64,000 nt of DNA from G963717155 sp963717155 (GTDB lineage Bacteria; Actinomycetota; Thermoleophilia; Gaiellales; JALYLC01), in contig OY970326.1 of NCBI GenBank assembly GCA_963717155.1, forward strand, positions 4,588,001-4,652,000, written 5' to 3'. The translations under genes and the position numbers were made by a program. Shown piece after piece: positions 15,708-25,338 of this stretch. Below the pieces are notes generated by a model. The model saw only the letters and a list, made by a program, of their open reading frames with translations, was not told the origin of the DNA and did no database searches. The first letter of the stretch is position 1. The number at the start of each line of letters is the position of its first letter.

Positions 15708-17360
15708 ATGGCCCCGACTGTGGCCGACCACCCGCTCACCCGTCGCGCCCTCATCGCGGGGGCAGGGACGGGAGCGCTGGCGCTCTACCTCGCGGGAGAG
15801 CTGCCGACCGCGGCCGCCGCCACGAACCTCGGCGCCGTTCCGGGTCCACCGGCAACCGGGGGCACGCGCGGCGGGCGCGTCGTCAACGCCTGGAAGGTCG
15901 AGGGCAACTCGTACGACCCGATCATCGGCTACACGGGGACGGGCTGGGAGGCCATCTGCAACCTCCTGTTCTCGCCGCTCTACTCGTACGGCGCGGACGG
16001 CTCGCCGAAGCCCAACGCCGCCGCCGCGATGCCGACGATCACGAAGGGCGGCACGGTCTATCGGATTCCGCTGCGCACGAACGTGCTCTTCCACAACGGG
16101 CGGCCGGTCGTGGCAGCCGACTACAAGTACTCGTGGGAGCGCCTGCTCGACCCGAAGCTCGCAAGCTGGGCGTCGAGCTACGTCTACACGATCAAGGGCG
16201 CGAAGCAGCTCTTCGAGAAGAAGGCGCAGGGCCTGTCCGGGGTCAAGGTGCTGGACCCGCATACGCTCGAGGTGACGCTGACGCAGCCGGACGTGACCTT
16301 CCTCTACGCGCTGACCCAGCCGTTCATGTCGCCGGTACCGAAGGAGGTCGTCCAGAAGTACGGCAAGAACTTCTCGACGCATGTCGTCGGGAACGGGCCG
16401 TTCAAGCTGGAGAAGTACGACTCGCAGGGTCAGACCATGCTGTTCTCGCGATTCGACAAGTACTTCTGGTCGGGACTGCCGTACCTCGACGAGGTGCAGT
16501 TCATCTGGGGCATCGATCCGGGCGTTCAGATCCTGAAGCTGCAGCGCGGCGAGGTCGACCTGCTCGGTGACGGGTTCTCGGCGCAGGCGCTCGCTCGCGT
16601 CAACGCGTCGAGCTCGCTCAAGAAGTACCTGTTCCAGGAGCCACTCTTGTCGGCGCGCTGGACGAACCTGCACCCGCGCGTGCCCGCATTCAAGGACAAG
16701 CGCGTGCGCCAGGCGCTCAACTACGCGACGGATCGGGCGGCGCTCGAGCGCCTGACGGCCGGCGAGGCCTCCGCCTGGGGCGTGCCGTTCCCGAAGGGGA
16801 TGCTCGGCAAGCAGCGGACGTTCAAGCCGTACACGTTCGACCTCGATCGAGCGAAGAGCCTGATGAAGGCGGCCGGCGTCACGAACGTGCAGGCCACGCT
16901 GTGGGTGAGCGATGATCCGGAGCCGCTCGTCGGGCAGTTCCTGCAGCAGGCCTGGCAGGCGGTCGGAGTCCACCTCACGCTCAAGCAGGCGACGGCGGAC
17001 GCGGTCAACGAGCTCTCGATCAAGAACAAGCTCGACGCCTGGATCTCGACGTACTACGCGATCTACCCGACCGCCATCGACCTCATCAGCCAGTACTGGG
17101 AGTCGGACGGCGCGGCCAACTACACGCACTACAAGAACGCTCAGGTCGACACGCTGACCGCGCAGGCGCGACGCACGGTGAATCCGGCGAAGCGCGACGC
17201 GTTGCTCGCGAAGGTCGAGACGCTCGTGGGCAACGATGCCCCGGCCGTGTTCCTCGAGAACGTCAACTGGCTGATGGGCCGCAACCCGGATCGCCTGAAG
17301 AACTTCAACTACTCGGGTGTCTACGGCACGTACTACGACCGTCTCTGGGTCTCCGGCTAA
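15708..17360 (+). CDS. Family-5 ABC substrate-binding protein of the oligopeptide-type operon
   Basis: A 550-residue extracytoplasmic receptor. The N-terminus (DHPLTRRALIAGAGTGAL) has a Tat-like twin-arginine motif and hydrophobic core. Family features include NSYDPIIGY near 66, RIPLRTNVLFHNGRPVVAAD near 118, VVGNGPFKLEKYDSQG near 229 and DKRVRQALNYATDRAALE near 332. It heads an operon of two permeases, two ATPases, a DUF427 protein and a hydrolase. The ligand is probably a peptide or other amphipathic compound; the downstream CocE-type hydrolase hints at an amide or ester. Confidence 0.88.
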   Translation: MAPTVADHPLTRRALIAGAGTGALALYLAGELPTAAAATNLGAVPGPPATGGTRGGRVVNAWKVEGNSYDPIIGYTGTGWEAICNLLFSPLYSYGADGSPKPNAAAAMPTITKGGTVYRIPLRTNVLFHNGRPVVAADYKYSWERLLDPKLASWASSYVYTIKGAKQLFEKKAQGLSGVKVLDPHTLEVTLTQPDVTFLYALTQPFMSPVPKEVVQKYGKNFSTHVVGNGPFKLEKYDSQGQTMLFSRFDKYFWSGLPYLDEVQFIWGIDPGVQILKLQRGEVDLLGDGFSAQALARVNASSSLKKYLFQEPLLSARWTNLHPRVPAFKDKRVRQALNYATDRAALERLTAGEASAWGVPFPKGMLGKQRTFKPYTFDLDRAKSLMKAAGVTNVQATLWVSDDPEPLVGQFLQQAWQAVGVHLTLKQATADAVNELSIKNKLDAWISTYYAIYPTAIDLISQYWESDGAANYTHYKNAQVDTLTAQARRTVNPAKRDALLAKVETLVGNDAPAVFLENVNWLMGRNPDRLKNFNYSGVYGTYYDRLWVSG

Positions 17361-18219
17361 GACCGCCCGCGCGGCACGGGCGGAGTGGCCTCGGCGAACC
17401 TTCATCGTCGGCGTCGTGCTGCTCGGCTCGATGATCGCGCTGGCGCTGGCCGCGCCACTCTTCGGGAACCCCTACGCGATCCCGCTCGACGGGTTGAGCC
17501 CGGCAGGGCTTCCGCGAGGGGTGTTGAGCCCGGGGCACCTGCTGGGTACCGATCAGCTCGGTCGGGACATGCTCGCGCGCACCGCCTACGGCGCGCGCGC
17601 AAGCCTCGAGATCGCGTTCATCGCGAACATCACCTCGGTCGGCATCGGCACGGCCGTCGGCCTGGTCGCCGGCTTCTACCGCGGCTGGGCCGAGCACGGC
17701 CTGATGCGGCTCACCGACATCTTCCTCGCGGTGCCGACCGTGATCTCGGGGCTCGCGCTGGCGGCCACGCTCGGCACGGGCATCACGGGCATCGTCGTCG
17801 TCGTGACCGCGCTGTACTGGGCGTGGACGGCGAGGATCGTGTTCGGCGAGACGCTCGCCCTGCGCCGGAGGACGTTCGTCGAGGCCGCGATCGCGCAGGG
17901 CGCGCCGGGCCACATGGTGATCCGCCGGCACATCCTGCCCAACCTCACGAGCCTGATCCTCACGCTCGCGGCGTTGAACGGTGCCGCCGTCGTCGCGATC
18001 GGGGCCGGGCTCGCGTACCTCGGAGCGGGGATCCAGCCGCCGAGACCCGAGTGGGGCAACATGCTCGCCGACGGGCAGGACAGCCTCGACTACGCACCGC
18101 ACCTCCTGCTCGTCCCGCTCGCGTGCGTGGTCATCACGGTCTTCTCGTTCGTCCTGATCGGCGAGGCGCTGTCACGTCGCGGCGCGGTGTCGCTGAGGCG
18201 GTCGTGGCTCGATATATAG
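17317..18219 (+). CDS. ABC transporter permease, DppC-like
   Basis: A 300-residue inner-membrane permease. It has an N-terminal span near 29-50, the family pattern DQLGRDMLARTAYGARASLE near 87-106, and the coupling loop EAAIAQGAPGHMVIRRHILPN near 189. The GTG at 17317 overlaps the end of the binding-protein gene by 44 bases; no other good start lies closer to the stop, though the true start could be internal. Unusually for this class, the C-type permease precedes the B-type permease. Confidence 0.85.
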   Translation: MSTARTTTVSGSPAKTARAARAEWPRRTFIVGVVLLGSMIALALAAPLFGNPYAIPLDGLSPAGLPRGVLSPGHLLGTDQLGRDMLARTAYGARASLEIAFIANITSVGIGTAVGLVAGFYRGWAEHGLMRLTDIFLAVPTVISGLALAATLGTGITGIVVVVTALYWAWTARIVFGETLALRRRTFVEAAIAQGAPGHMVIRRHILPNLTSLILTLAALNGAAVVAIGAGLAYLGAGIQPPRPEWGNMLADGQDSLDYAPHLLLVPLACVVITVFSFVLIGEALSRRGAVSLRRSWLDI

Positions 18220-19127
18220 CGATCCGGATCGCGCTCGGCGCGATCTCGATCGCGGGTGTGATCCTGCTGACGTTCCTGCTGCAGTTCTCGGTTCCGGGCG
18301 ACCCCGCTCGCCGCATCGCCGGCCCTCGCGCGTCGCCCGAGGTGCTCGCGAACGTGCGCGCCGATCTGCACCTGAACGACCCCGAGCCGGTCCAGCTCCT
18401 GCACTACGTCGAGAACATCCTGCAGGGCGACCTCGGCACCTCGTACATCCAGAACCGCCCCGTCAGCGATCTCATCATGGAGAAGCTTCCGACCACGGCG
18501 CTGCTCGCGTTCTGCGCCCTGATGATCGAGCTCGTGGTCGGCGGCGGGCTCGGTCTGTGGGATGGCCTGCGTCGCCGGCGGAGCCGCGGGCTCGCGGCCA
18601 CCAATGTCGTGCTGCTCTCGATCCCCACCTACTCGCTCGGGTTCATCTTCCTGTTCGTGTTCGCCTACCGGCTCCAGTGGCTCCCGCTCGGGGGCGGCAC
18701 GAGCGCGAAGGAGCTGATCCTGCCGGCGATCACGCTGGGCCTGTTCGGCGTCCCGTACTACACCGCTGTCGTGTCCGAGTCGACGCGTACCGCGCTCGCA
18801 GCCTCGTACACGCGGACGGCCGTCGCGAAGGGACTCCCGCGGTCGCTGATCCTGCGCCGGCACGTGGTGCGCAACTGCCTCTCTCCGGTCATCACCCTCG
18901 CCGGCCTCGACTTCGCGGTCTTCCTCTCGGGCGTCGTGTTCGTCGAGGAGGTGTTCTCGTGGCCAGGGATCGGCGCGCTGCAGGAGCGCGCCTTCGTCGA
19001 CTTCGACCGGCCCGTCCTGATGGGGACCGTGATCGTCGCCGCCGTGGTCGTCGTGATCTTCAACCTGGTAGCCGATGTCGTCCGCGTGCTCGTCGACCCG
19101 CGCGCCAAGGTCGAGGAGCGCGTATGA
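18204..19127 (+). CDS. ABC transporter permease, DppB-like
   Basis: A 307-residue permease. Starts at GTG 18204 with ARYIAIRIALGAISIAGVI, overlapping the previous gene by 16 bases. Typical DppB features are FSVPGDPARRIAG near 27, GDLGTSYIQNRPVSDLI near 72, the coupling loop YTRTAVAKGLPRSLILRRHV near 200 and VFVEEVFSWPGIG near 246. It pairs with the DppC-like protein to form the membrane channel. Confidence 0.87.
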   Translation: MARYIAIRIALGAISIAGVILLTFLLQFSVPGDPARRIAGPRASPEVLANVRADLHLNDPEPVQLLHYVENILQGDLGTSYIQNRPVSDLIMEKLPTTALLAFCALMIELVVGGGLGLWDGLRRRRSRGLAATNVVLLSIPTYSLGFIFLFVFAYRLQWLPLGGGTSAKELILPAITLGLFGVPYYTAVVSESTRTALAASYTRTAVAKGLPRSLILRRHVVRNCLSPVITLAGLDFAVFLSGVVFVEEVFSWPGIGALQERAFVDFDRPVLMGTVIVAAVVVVIFNLVADVVRVLVDPRAKVEERV

Positions 19128-20089
19128 CAGCGACCCTGCTCGAGGTCTCGGGGCTGAGCGTGCGCTACGGCGAGTTCGAGGCCGTGACCGACGCGTCGAT
19201 CGCGATTCCCGAGGGACAGACGCTGGCGCTCGTGGGGGAGTCGGGCTCGGGCAAGTCGTCGCTGGCGCTCGCCGTCGGACGCCTGCTGCCGGTCGGAGGA
19301 GCGATCGCAGGCGGCTCGATCCGTGTCGGCGGGGTCGATGTCGGCGCGCTCGCCGGGTCCGAGCTCCGGCAAGCGCGCGGACGTCTGGTGGGCTACCTCG
19401 CGCAGGACTCGATGGCGGCCCTCAACCCGGTGCTGACCGCGGGCCGGCAGGTCTCCGAGGTGTTCGAGGCGCGGGAGGGCGTGGGGCGACGGGAGGCGCG
19501 TGCGCAGGCCGTCGCCCTGCTCACGCAGGTCGGGATCCAGCGACCGACGAAGGTTGCGCGGATGTACGCGCACGAGCTGTCGGGCGGCATGCGGCAGCGG
19601 GTGATGATCGCGATGGCGCTGGCGCTGCGCCCGCGGCTCCTGATCGCCGACGAGCCGACGACGGCGCTGGACGTGACGGTGCAGGCCGAGATCCTGGGGC
19701 TCGCGCGCGAGCTGCAGGCCGAGCACGGGGTCACGTTCCTGTGGATCACGCACGACATGGGCGTCGTCGCGGAGATCGCCGACAGCGTCGCCGTGATGTA
19801 CGGCGGCCGGATCGTCGAGCAGGGCCCGGCCGAGGCCGTCTTCGAGCGGCCCGCGCATCCCTACACGCGGGCGCTGATCTCGACGGTTCGCGGGGCATCC
19901 GAGGCCGCGCCCAAGGCGCCGTTCGCGGCGATAGCCGGCTCGCCGCCCGCCGGTGTGATCCCCACCGGCTGCCCGTTCCATCCGCGCTGCGAGCTCGTGC
20001 ACGCTCCGTGCTCGACGCGCATGCCCGATGCCACGGTGGTCTCGGAGGGGCACGTCGCGGCGTGTCACCTGCTCGAGGGCGTCGGATGA
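19124..20089 (+). CDS. ABC transporter ATP-binding protein, DppD-like
   Basis: A 321-residue ATPase. Walker A GESGSGKSS near 38, signature ELSGGMRQRVMIAMAL near 152, Walker B LLIADEPTTALDVT near 175, switch histidine in WITHDMGVVAEIAD. The C-terminal extension with HPYTRALISTV and the cysteines in GCPFHPRCELVHAPC is the oligopeptide-ABC domain, which in relatives can bind an iron-sulfur cluster. ATG 19124 overlaps the permease stop (ATGA). Confidence 0.9.
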   Translation: MTATLLEVSGLSVRYGEFEAVTDASIAIPEGQTLALVGESGSGKSSLALAVGRLLPVGGAIAGGSIRVGGVDVGALAGSELRQARGRLVGYLAQDSMAALNPVLTAGRQVSEVFEAREGVGRREARAQAVALLTQVGIQRPTKVARMYAHELSGGMRQRVMIAMALALRPRLLIADEPTTALDVTVQAEILGLARELQAEHGVTFLWITHDMGVVAEIADSVAVMYGGRIVEQGPAEAVFERPAHPYTRALISTVRGASEAAPKAPFAAIAGSPPAGVIPTGCPFHPRCELVHAPCSTRMPDATVVSEGHVAACHLLEGVG

Positions 20090-21042
20090 GCGCGCCGCCG
20101 CCGATCGCCCAGCTCGAGGGGGTCACGAAGCGCTACGGCAAGCTCACCGCGGTCGACGACGTGTCGCTCGAGCTCGTCACGGGCCGCACCGTCGGCGTCG
20201 TCGGCGAGTCCGGCTGTGGGAAGTCGACGATCGCGCGCCTGCTGGTCGGCCTCGAGCGCCCGAACGCCGGGACCCTGCGCTTCCGCGGTGTCCCGTACGG
20301 CCGCAGCGTCGGCGCTCTCCGGCCGGTGCGACGTGCGCTCGGCATGATCTTCCAGGATCCTTACGAGTCGCTCGACGCGCGCTTCACGGTCGGTGAGGTC
20401 ATCGCCGAGCCGTTGCGCATCCACGGGGCCTACCGCAAGGCCGGCGTGGCCCGCGTGCGCGAGCTGCTCTCGGCCGTCGGGCTCGACGGCGTCGACCTCG
20501 ACTCGTACCCGACCGAGTACTCGGGCGGCCAGCGCCAGCGCATGGGCATCGCCCGCGCCCTGGCGCTCGACCCCGAGCTCGTCATCTGCGACGAGCCGAC
20601 CTCGGCCCTCGACGTCTCCGTGCAGGCGCAGATCCTGAACGTGCTGCTCGAGCTGCAGCGCACGCGCGGCATCTCGCTGCTGATGATCTCGCACGATCTC
20701 CAGGTCGTCCGGCGGATGAGCGACGACGTGGTCGTGATGTACGCCGGCGCGGTGATGGAGCGCGGGCCGGCAGAGGTGGTGACGGCCCGCCCGCTGCATC
20801 CCTACACACGCGCGCTCCTCGACGCGATCCCTGGAACCGCGCCGGGAGAGCGGCGGCTCTCGGGCCGTGGGCGCGCGTCGGTCGGCATCGCATCCGCCGC
20901 GACGTCCGGGTGCCCGTTCGCGACGCGCTGCCCGAAGGTCCAGGAAATGTGTCGGGTCGAACGGCCGTTGCTCTCCGTAGGCGCGCACGCCGCTGCGTGC
21001 CACTTCCCGGAAGGCACTCCAGAGAGAGACGCGAACCCATGA
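20086..21042 (+). CDS. ABC transporter ATP-binding protein, DppF-like
   Basis: A 318-residue ATPase, partner of the DppD-like protein. Walker A GESGCGKST near 42, Q-loop MIFQDPYESLD near 87, signature YSGGQRQRMGIARAL near 145, Walker B LVICDEPTSALDVS near 166, switch histidine in MISHDLQVVRRMSD. The C-terminal SGCPFATRCPKVQEMC repeats the cysteine pattern of the oligopeptide-ABC domain. The start overlaps the previous stop by four bases. Confidence 0.9.
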   Translation: MSAPPPIAQLEGVTKRYGKLTAVDDVSLELVTGRTVGVVGESGCGKSTIARLLVGLERPNAGTLRFRGVPYGRSVGALRPVRRALGMIFQDPYESLDARFTVGEVIAEPLRIHGAYRKAGVARVRELLSAVGLDGVDLDSYPTEYSGGQRQRMGIARALALDPELVICDEPTSALDVSVQAQILNVLLELQRTRGISLLMISHDLQVVRRMSDDVVVMYAGAVMERGPAEVVTARPLHPYTRALLDAIPGTAPGERRLSGRGRASVGIASAATSGCPFATRCPKVQEMCRVERPLLSVGAHAAACHFPEGTPERDANP

Positions 21043-21809
21043 GCCTCACCCGTGGCGACGGCCCCCTGACCCAGGAGCCCGCCGATGCCAACTACACGAT
21101 CGAGGGCCCTGCTCACCGGATCTTCTTCGAGCCGTTCACGCGCCGCGTGCGTGCCGAGCTCGCCGGCGAGACGGTGATCGATACACGCGACGCGCGCCTG
21201 CTGCACGAGACCGGTATCCGTCCGCGTCTGTACGTGCCGATCGCCGACGTGCGCGCCGACGCGCTCGAGCCGAGCGAGCAGACCTCGTTCTGCCCGTTCA
21301 AGGGCGACGCGAGCTACCGCTCGCTGCGGGTCGGCGATCGCGTCGCACAGGATGCGCTATGGCTGTACGAGCATCCGATCGCCACGGCGCCCTGGCTGGA
21401 GGACTACGCCGGCGTCTACGAGGATCGGCTCGACCGCTGGCTCGACGAGGACGACGAGGTCGTCGGCTACCTCCCCGATCCCTACCACCGCGTCGACATC
21501 CGGCACTCGAGCCGGACGGTCCGCGTGATCGGCCCCGGCGAGACCCTGCTCGCCGAGACGAGCGCGCCCCTGATCGTCTCGGAGACCGGGAACCCCGACC
21601 GCTTCTACGTCCCGCGCGCCGACGTCATCGTGCCGCTCGAGCGGAGCGAGCGCGTCTCCGCGAGCCCGTACCTGGGACGCTCGACCTACTGGTCGACCTC
21701 CGCGGCGTCTGAGATCGCGTGGTCGTACGAGGCGCCGCTCGACGAGGCTTCGCGGCTCGCCGGGTACCTGTGCTTCGAGGGGGAGGGCATCGAGGTGCGG
21801 GCCGCCTGA
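21039..21809 (+). CDS. Tandem DUF427-domain protein
   Basis: A 256-residue soluble protein built from two similar halves: RRVRAELAGETVIDTRDARLL with LYVPIADV in the first, and RTVRVIGPGETLLAETSAPL with FYVPRADV in the second. TSFCPFKGDASYRS and SASPYLGRSTYWS occupy equivalent positions after them. This is the double DUF427 arrangement. The function is not known; the fold is a small beta structure that may bind a ligand. It overlaps the ATPase gene by four bases, so it belongs to the transporter operon and may act on the imported compound. Confidence 0.8.
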   Translation: MSLTRGDGPLTQEPADANYTIEGPAHRIFFEPFTRRVRAELAGETVIDTRDARLLHETGIRPRLYVPIADVRADALEPSEQTSFCPFKGDASYRSLRVGDRVAQDALWLYEHPIATAPWLEDYAGVYEDRLDRWLDEDDEVVGYLPDPYHRVDIRHSSRTVRVIGPGETLLAETSAPLIVSETGNPDRFYVPRADVIVPLERSERVSASPYLGRSTYWSTSAASEIAWSYEAPLDEASRLAGYLCFEGEGIEVRAA

Positions 21810-23834
21810 CGCCGCAGATCCGTACCGACTTCCCGCGCACGCCGACCGTGCGCGAGGGCATCTTCATCGCGCTCGCCGACGGTACGCGGCTCGCCGCGCG
21901 TGTGTGGTTGCCCGAGGATGCGGACGACCACGCGGTGCCCGCCGTGCTCGAGTACCTGCCGTACCGCCTGAACGACGCCATGGCGTCGGGCGATCACCAG
22001 CAGATGAGCTACTTCGCCGGCTGCGGCATCGCCGGCGTGCGCGTCGACATCCGGGGCTCCGGCGAGTCCGATGGCCTCTGCCCCGACGAGTACACCGAGC
22101 AGGAGCAACTCGACTGCCTCGAGGTCATCGCGTGGATCGCCGAGCAGCCGTGGTGCACCGGGGCGGTCGGGATGATGGGCTACTCGTGGAGCGGCTTCAA
22201 CTGCCTGCAGGTCGCAGCCCGCCGGCCGCCCGCGCTGAAGGCGATCGCCTCGATCTTCGCCTCCGACGATCGCTACGCCGATGACGTCCACTACCGCGGC
22301 GGGCTGGTGATCCCGATGGAGATGGCGCACTGGTCGACGTGCATGCTCGGCTGGCAGGCGCGGCCGCCGGACGAGCGGATCGTCGGCGATCGCTGGCGGG
22401 AGATGTGGCTCGAGCGGCTCGAGCTGGAGCCGTGGATCGCGCACTGGCTCGCGCACCAGAGACGGGATCACTACTGGCAGCAGGGCTCCGTCCGCGAGGA
22501 CTACGGCCGCATCGAGTGTCCGGTGCTGTGCGTCGCGGGCTGGACCGACGGGTACACCGACGCGGCGCTCCGCCTGATGGAGGGCCTCGACGTGCCGCGG
22601 CACGCGCTGATCGGCCCATGGGGCCACCACGATCCCGTCCGTGGCGTACCGGGGCCGGCGGTCGGGATCCTCGGCGAGCTGGTGCGCTGGTGGAGGCGCT
22701 GGCTCGAAGGCGTCGACCCGGGCATCGCCGACGACCCCATGGTCGTCGCCTACCTGCAGGACTCCGTGGCTCCGAGCGCCAACCTGGCCGAGCGACCCGG
22801 CCGCTATGTCGGCGAGGAGGCGTGGCCGTCCCCGCGGATCGCACCACGCACGCTGCTGCTCGGCGACGGCACGCTCGGCGCCGCGACACCCGAGAGCGGC
22901 ACTCGCTCGATCGGCAGCGTCCAGACCGTCGGGCTCGAGGGCGGGGCGTGGTGCGCCGACGGGCGGTCGGCCGACCTGCCGCTCGACCAGCGTGGCGAGG
23001 ACGCGCGTTCCCTGACCTTCACCTCGGAGCCGCTCGCCGAGCCGCTCGAGATCCTGGGCTTCCCCGAGGCACGACTGGTCATCGCGTCGGATCGCCCGCT
23101 TGCCCTCGTCTCGGCCCGGCTGTGCGAGGTACAGCCCGACGGCGCGTCGCTGCTCGTGACGCGCGGACAGCTCAACCTCTGCCATCGCATCTCGCATGCC
23201 GAGCCCGTCGCGCTGGTGCCGGGCGAGGAGGTCGAGGTGACGGTGCGCATGGACTCGATCGGCCACCGGTTCCCGGCAGGGAGCCGTGTCCGGCTGTCGG
23301 TGTCTCCCTGCTACTGGCCACTCGCCTGGCCGTCGCCCGAGGCGGTCACGCTGACGCTGCGCCATGGTGGTGCCGCCGCGCTGGTGCTGCCCGAGCGCCC
23401 GCCGCGCGCCGAGGACGATCGGCTACGGGCCCTCGACGCACCGGAGGAGCCGGAGCCCCTCGCGACGACGCTGCTGCACGGCGGGCTCGGGCGGCTTCCG
23501 GCGGATCGAGCGCGATCTCGCGAGCGGTCGCAGCGAGCTGATCTTCGACTGGGACTGCGGTGGTCGCACGCGCTACCCGAACGGGATCGAGTACGAGGAC
23601 ACGTCGGTCGCGACGTACTCGATCGTCGAGGGAGATCCCCTGTCGGCGCGTGTCCGGGTCGAGAACACATCCGGGCACGGCCGGGGAGACTGGCAGGTAT
23701 CGATCCGCGCGGTCGGGACGATGACGTGCACGGCGACGACGTTTCTCGTCACGTCGGAGCTCGAGGTCAGCGAAGGCGCGACACCCGTCTTCGCGCGCAC
23801 CTGGACGCACGAGTTCCCGCGCGACTACGGCTGA
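21806..23834 (+). CDS. CocE/NonD-family alpha/beta hydrolase (X-Pro dipeptidyl-peptidase type) with apparent frameshift
   Basis: A serine hydrolase of about 675 residues. Visible: LADGTRLAARVWLPED near residue 24, the strand-turn RVDIRGSGESDG near 80, the nucleophile elbow MGYSWSGF (Ser in GYSWSG), the later histidine in IGPWGHHDPV, and a C-terminal jelly-roll region. Relatives cleave cocaine, beta-lactam acyl groups or X-Pro peptides. The frame breaks near 23,490; removing one base joins the end ..EFPRDYG. The most natural start is CTG at 21806, overlapping the DUF427 stop as CTGA; GTG 21848 is the alternative. Last gene of the transporter operon, so hydrolysis of the imported substrate is likely. 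Confidence 0.78.
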
Positions 23835-24400
23835 GGGTGTGGCTCGTGCGGCCAGAGTGGACCGCTCCGGTCGCCCGCTGCACGGATCACGGAGCCTTCG
23901 ACCTCGACGCGCGTCAGTTCGATGCCCTCCTCTGCCCACTGGACGGCGAACGTGAGCGGGCCATCGGGAGGGAGCGGCCAGAGCCAGAACTCGAAGTCGA
24001 ACCGCCCACCGCCAGCGCTCCCTCCACCGCCCATGAGCACGGGGCCTGAGTCGCCACGCTCGGGGGGTCGATGCTCGAGGTTCGTCGCCCTGCGCCCGTC
24101 TGCGAACTCGATTCCGATGAGCAACTGCTCCATGTCGCCTGCGCGCGGCGTCAGCACGCGATCGAACCGGCGTCGATTCGTCGCCGCGGTCCCCGGGCGC
24201 GATCGGCCGGCGAGGCGGAACGAGAACCCCGTCGTGTACGCGACGACCTGGTCCACGAGCAGCGCGAGTGAAACCGTCTGCACCACAACCAGCCGGAGCG
24301 GCAGGGCGATCCCCAGCTCGTTGTCTGGGGACCTGACCCAGGCGGCCTGCGGACGTTCCTCGGGCTCCTCGCGCGGGGGCGGCGGCTCGAAGAAGCTCAT
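23825..24400 (-). CDS. Hypothetical protein with Pro-rich N-terminus
   Basis: A 191-residue protein, start ATG 24400 (MSFFEPPPPREEPEERPQ). After the proline/glutamate-rich start there is a beta-rich region with LALLVDQVVAYTTGFSFRL, LIGIEFADGRRATN, a glycine-rich loop and FDFEFWLWPLPPDGPLTFAV. No membrane span or catalytic motif is evident. It overlaps the convergent hydrolase gene by about ten bases. Not recognised. Confidence 0.6.
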   Translation of the reverse strand: MSFFEPPPPREEPEERPQAAWVRSPDNELGIALPLRLVVVQTVSLALLVDQVVAYTTGFSFRLAGRSRPGTAATNRRRFDRVLTPRAGDMEQLLIGIEFADGRRATNLEHRPPERGDSGPVLMGGGGSAGGGRFDFEFWLWPLPPDGPLTFAVQWAEEGIELTRVEVEGSVIRAAGDRSGPLWPHEPHPQP

Positions 24401-24409
24401 CGCAACCGG

Positions 24410-24878
24410 CTAGACCTCGCCGTCGTAGTAGTCGAGCGACTCCGTGATCCGCAGCCGCCTTCCCGGCCACGGCCAGACACCGACCTTCTCGCTGTCGGGG
24501 TAGACGCAGATGCTGAGATCGTTCTTCGGTATCGTCGAGAGCATCAGGAGGCGGACGACGCCGTCCGAGCGGTTGGTCACCTTGTGCGCGCCGTCGGGGG
24601 TCGGCGGGAAGCACAGGAGATCGCCGGGCACGAGCTCGTGCTCTCCGTCGGGGTCGCGCAGGGTTGGCGTGCCGGTCAGGACGATCAGCCACTCCTCCTC
24701 GACGACCTCGTAGTGGTACGGGCAGATGCTGTCGCCCGGGTCGAGCTCGTACACCGATCCGCCGAGCCGCTCGGCGCCGATGGTCGGCGCCGAACCGCCC
24801 CATCCGGCTGCGGTAGCCCGGCGGGTCGGTGGGATCGCTCTCGAGCGCGATCTCGTGGACGTTGATCGGCTCGGTCAC
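24410..24878 (-). CDS. Cupin-domain protein (downstream copy) with apparent frameshift
   Basis: About 155 residues after removing one base near 24,790. The cupin motif 1 region YHYEVVEEEWLIVLTGTPTL (its histidine and glutamates are the usual metal ligands) and motif 2 region PDGAHKVTN are visible, so a single metal-binding beta barrel is likely. The N-terminus INVHEIALESDPTDPPGYR lies in a different frame from the rest. It is paralogous to the neighbour at 24,875 and overlaps it by four bases. Substrate unknown. Confidence 0.75.
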
Positions 24879-25312
24879 TCGCCGTCCCAGTACCCGGCCT
24901 TGTCGGCCGTGCGGAGGATCATGCCGGGAGGACGCATCGCGACCTTGCCGCTGTCGGGAAACTCGGCGATGTCGAGGGTGGGCTTGTCCGAGATGATCAG
25001 CACGGTTCCCGGGCCGGTCACCTGGTGACCGCCGGCCGCTCCGACCGGAAAGCAGAGGATGTCGCCCTCCCGGAGCACGCGCTCGCCGTCGGGTGTCCTC
25101 ACGACCGGGGAGCCCGACACGACGAGCAGCCACTCCTCCATCCCGTGGTGGAAGTGGTAGGGGTAGCTCCGCTGACCATCACCGAGCTCGTACAGCGCGG
25201 CCCCGATCTGCTCGGCCCCGATCACGGGCCCGACGCGGGCGCTGCGCCAGCGGTACCCGTCCCGCTCGGACGCGCCATCGAGCTCCGTGGAGAGGAGGTT
25301 GAACTTGCGCAC
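24875..25312 (-). CDS. Cupin-domain protein (upstream copy)
   Basis: A 145-residue single-domain cupin from GTG 25312. Motif 1 is in YPYHFHHGMEEWLLVVSG, with three histidines and two glutamates available as metal ligands; motif 2 is in AAGGHQVTGPG. Its ends (ending PPGMILRTADKAGYWDGE) match the downstream paralogue (ITESLDYYDGE), so the pair arose by tandem duplication. It begins 26 bases after the ABC-2 permease gene and may be part of that operon. Confidence 0.82.
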   Translation of the reverse strand: MRKFNLLSTELDGASERDGYRWRSARVGPVIGAEQIGAALYELGDGQRSYPYHFHHGMEEWLLVVSGSPVVRTPDGERVLREGDILCFPVGAAGGHQVTGPGTVLIISDKPTLDIAEFPDSGKVAMRPPGMILRTADKAGYWDGE

Positions 25313-25338
25313 GGCGACATCTTGGCACGACTGCGCAG

